Positions 14,966-14,966 of a stretch of 14,966 nucleotides of DNA are shown here, piece after piece. A program made the translations under genes and the position numbers. The stretch's first letter is position 1. Each line of letters opens with the position of its first letter. The stretch is from an uncultured Desulfomonile sp. (GTDB lineage: Bacteria; Desulfobacterota; Desulfomonilia; Desulfomonilales; Desulfomonilaceae). The notes under the pieces were generated by a model. It was not told where the DNA came from. It saw only the letters and a list, made by a program, of their open reading frames with translations, and did no database searches. The stretch covers positions 1-14,966 of the forward strand of contig CAINUH010000011.1 in the NCBI GenBank assembly GCA_903853735.1, written 5' to 3'.

Positions 14966-14966
14966 A

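Overview
The window reads as chromosome of a Gram-negative, probably deltaproteobacterial anaerobe. That is an inference from the style of the alanyl-tRNA synthetase and DnaX proteins, the lipoprotein/RND efflux pair, the cytochrome b5-DUF2231 fusion and, above all, an apparent selenoprotein gene. No rRNA or tRNA gene and no CRISPR array is visible.

Left part (1-7495, plus strand): the first codons of a divergent gene, then alaS (complete, 876 aa), a 56-codon gene with a very strong ribosome binding site, and a two-gene efflux operon (periplasmic adaptor lipoprotein and a 1022-aa RND pump). No outer-membrane channel gene is present.

Middle (7496-8964): a 311-bp gap holds a 144-bp element with near-perfect 20-bp terminal inverted repeats and an internal hairpin, followed by two closely spaced dyads. 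After it comes the main discovery. An SO_0444/YraQ-type permease (ArsP-related, DUF318) looks like two ORFs, but these are one reading frame interrupted by a single TGA. The TGA replaces the first Cys of the family's CSCG motif. It is followed at 20 nt by a GC-rich 6-bp hairpin with an AGUU loop that fits the bacterial SECIS pattern. I interpret it as a 385-aa selenocysteine-containing membrane permease.

Right part (9069-14966, all minus strand): in transcription order from the right edge, the C-terminal part of dnaX (runs off the window), a 108-aa Cys-containing unknown with its own promoter, a cytochrome b5/DUF2231 membrane protein, a UbiA-family prenyltransferase and a class I methyltransferase (together resembling a small lipid/quinone-modifying redox cluster). 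Next is a badly decayed type IIG restriction-modification gene (motif I kept, NPPY region deleted), and an AlbA_2/Schlafen-domain protein. The last two look like the remains of a defence-type insertion. The AlbA_2 gene converges on the permease gene.
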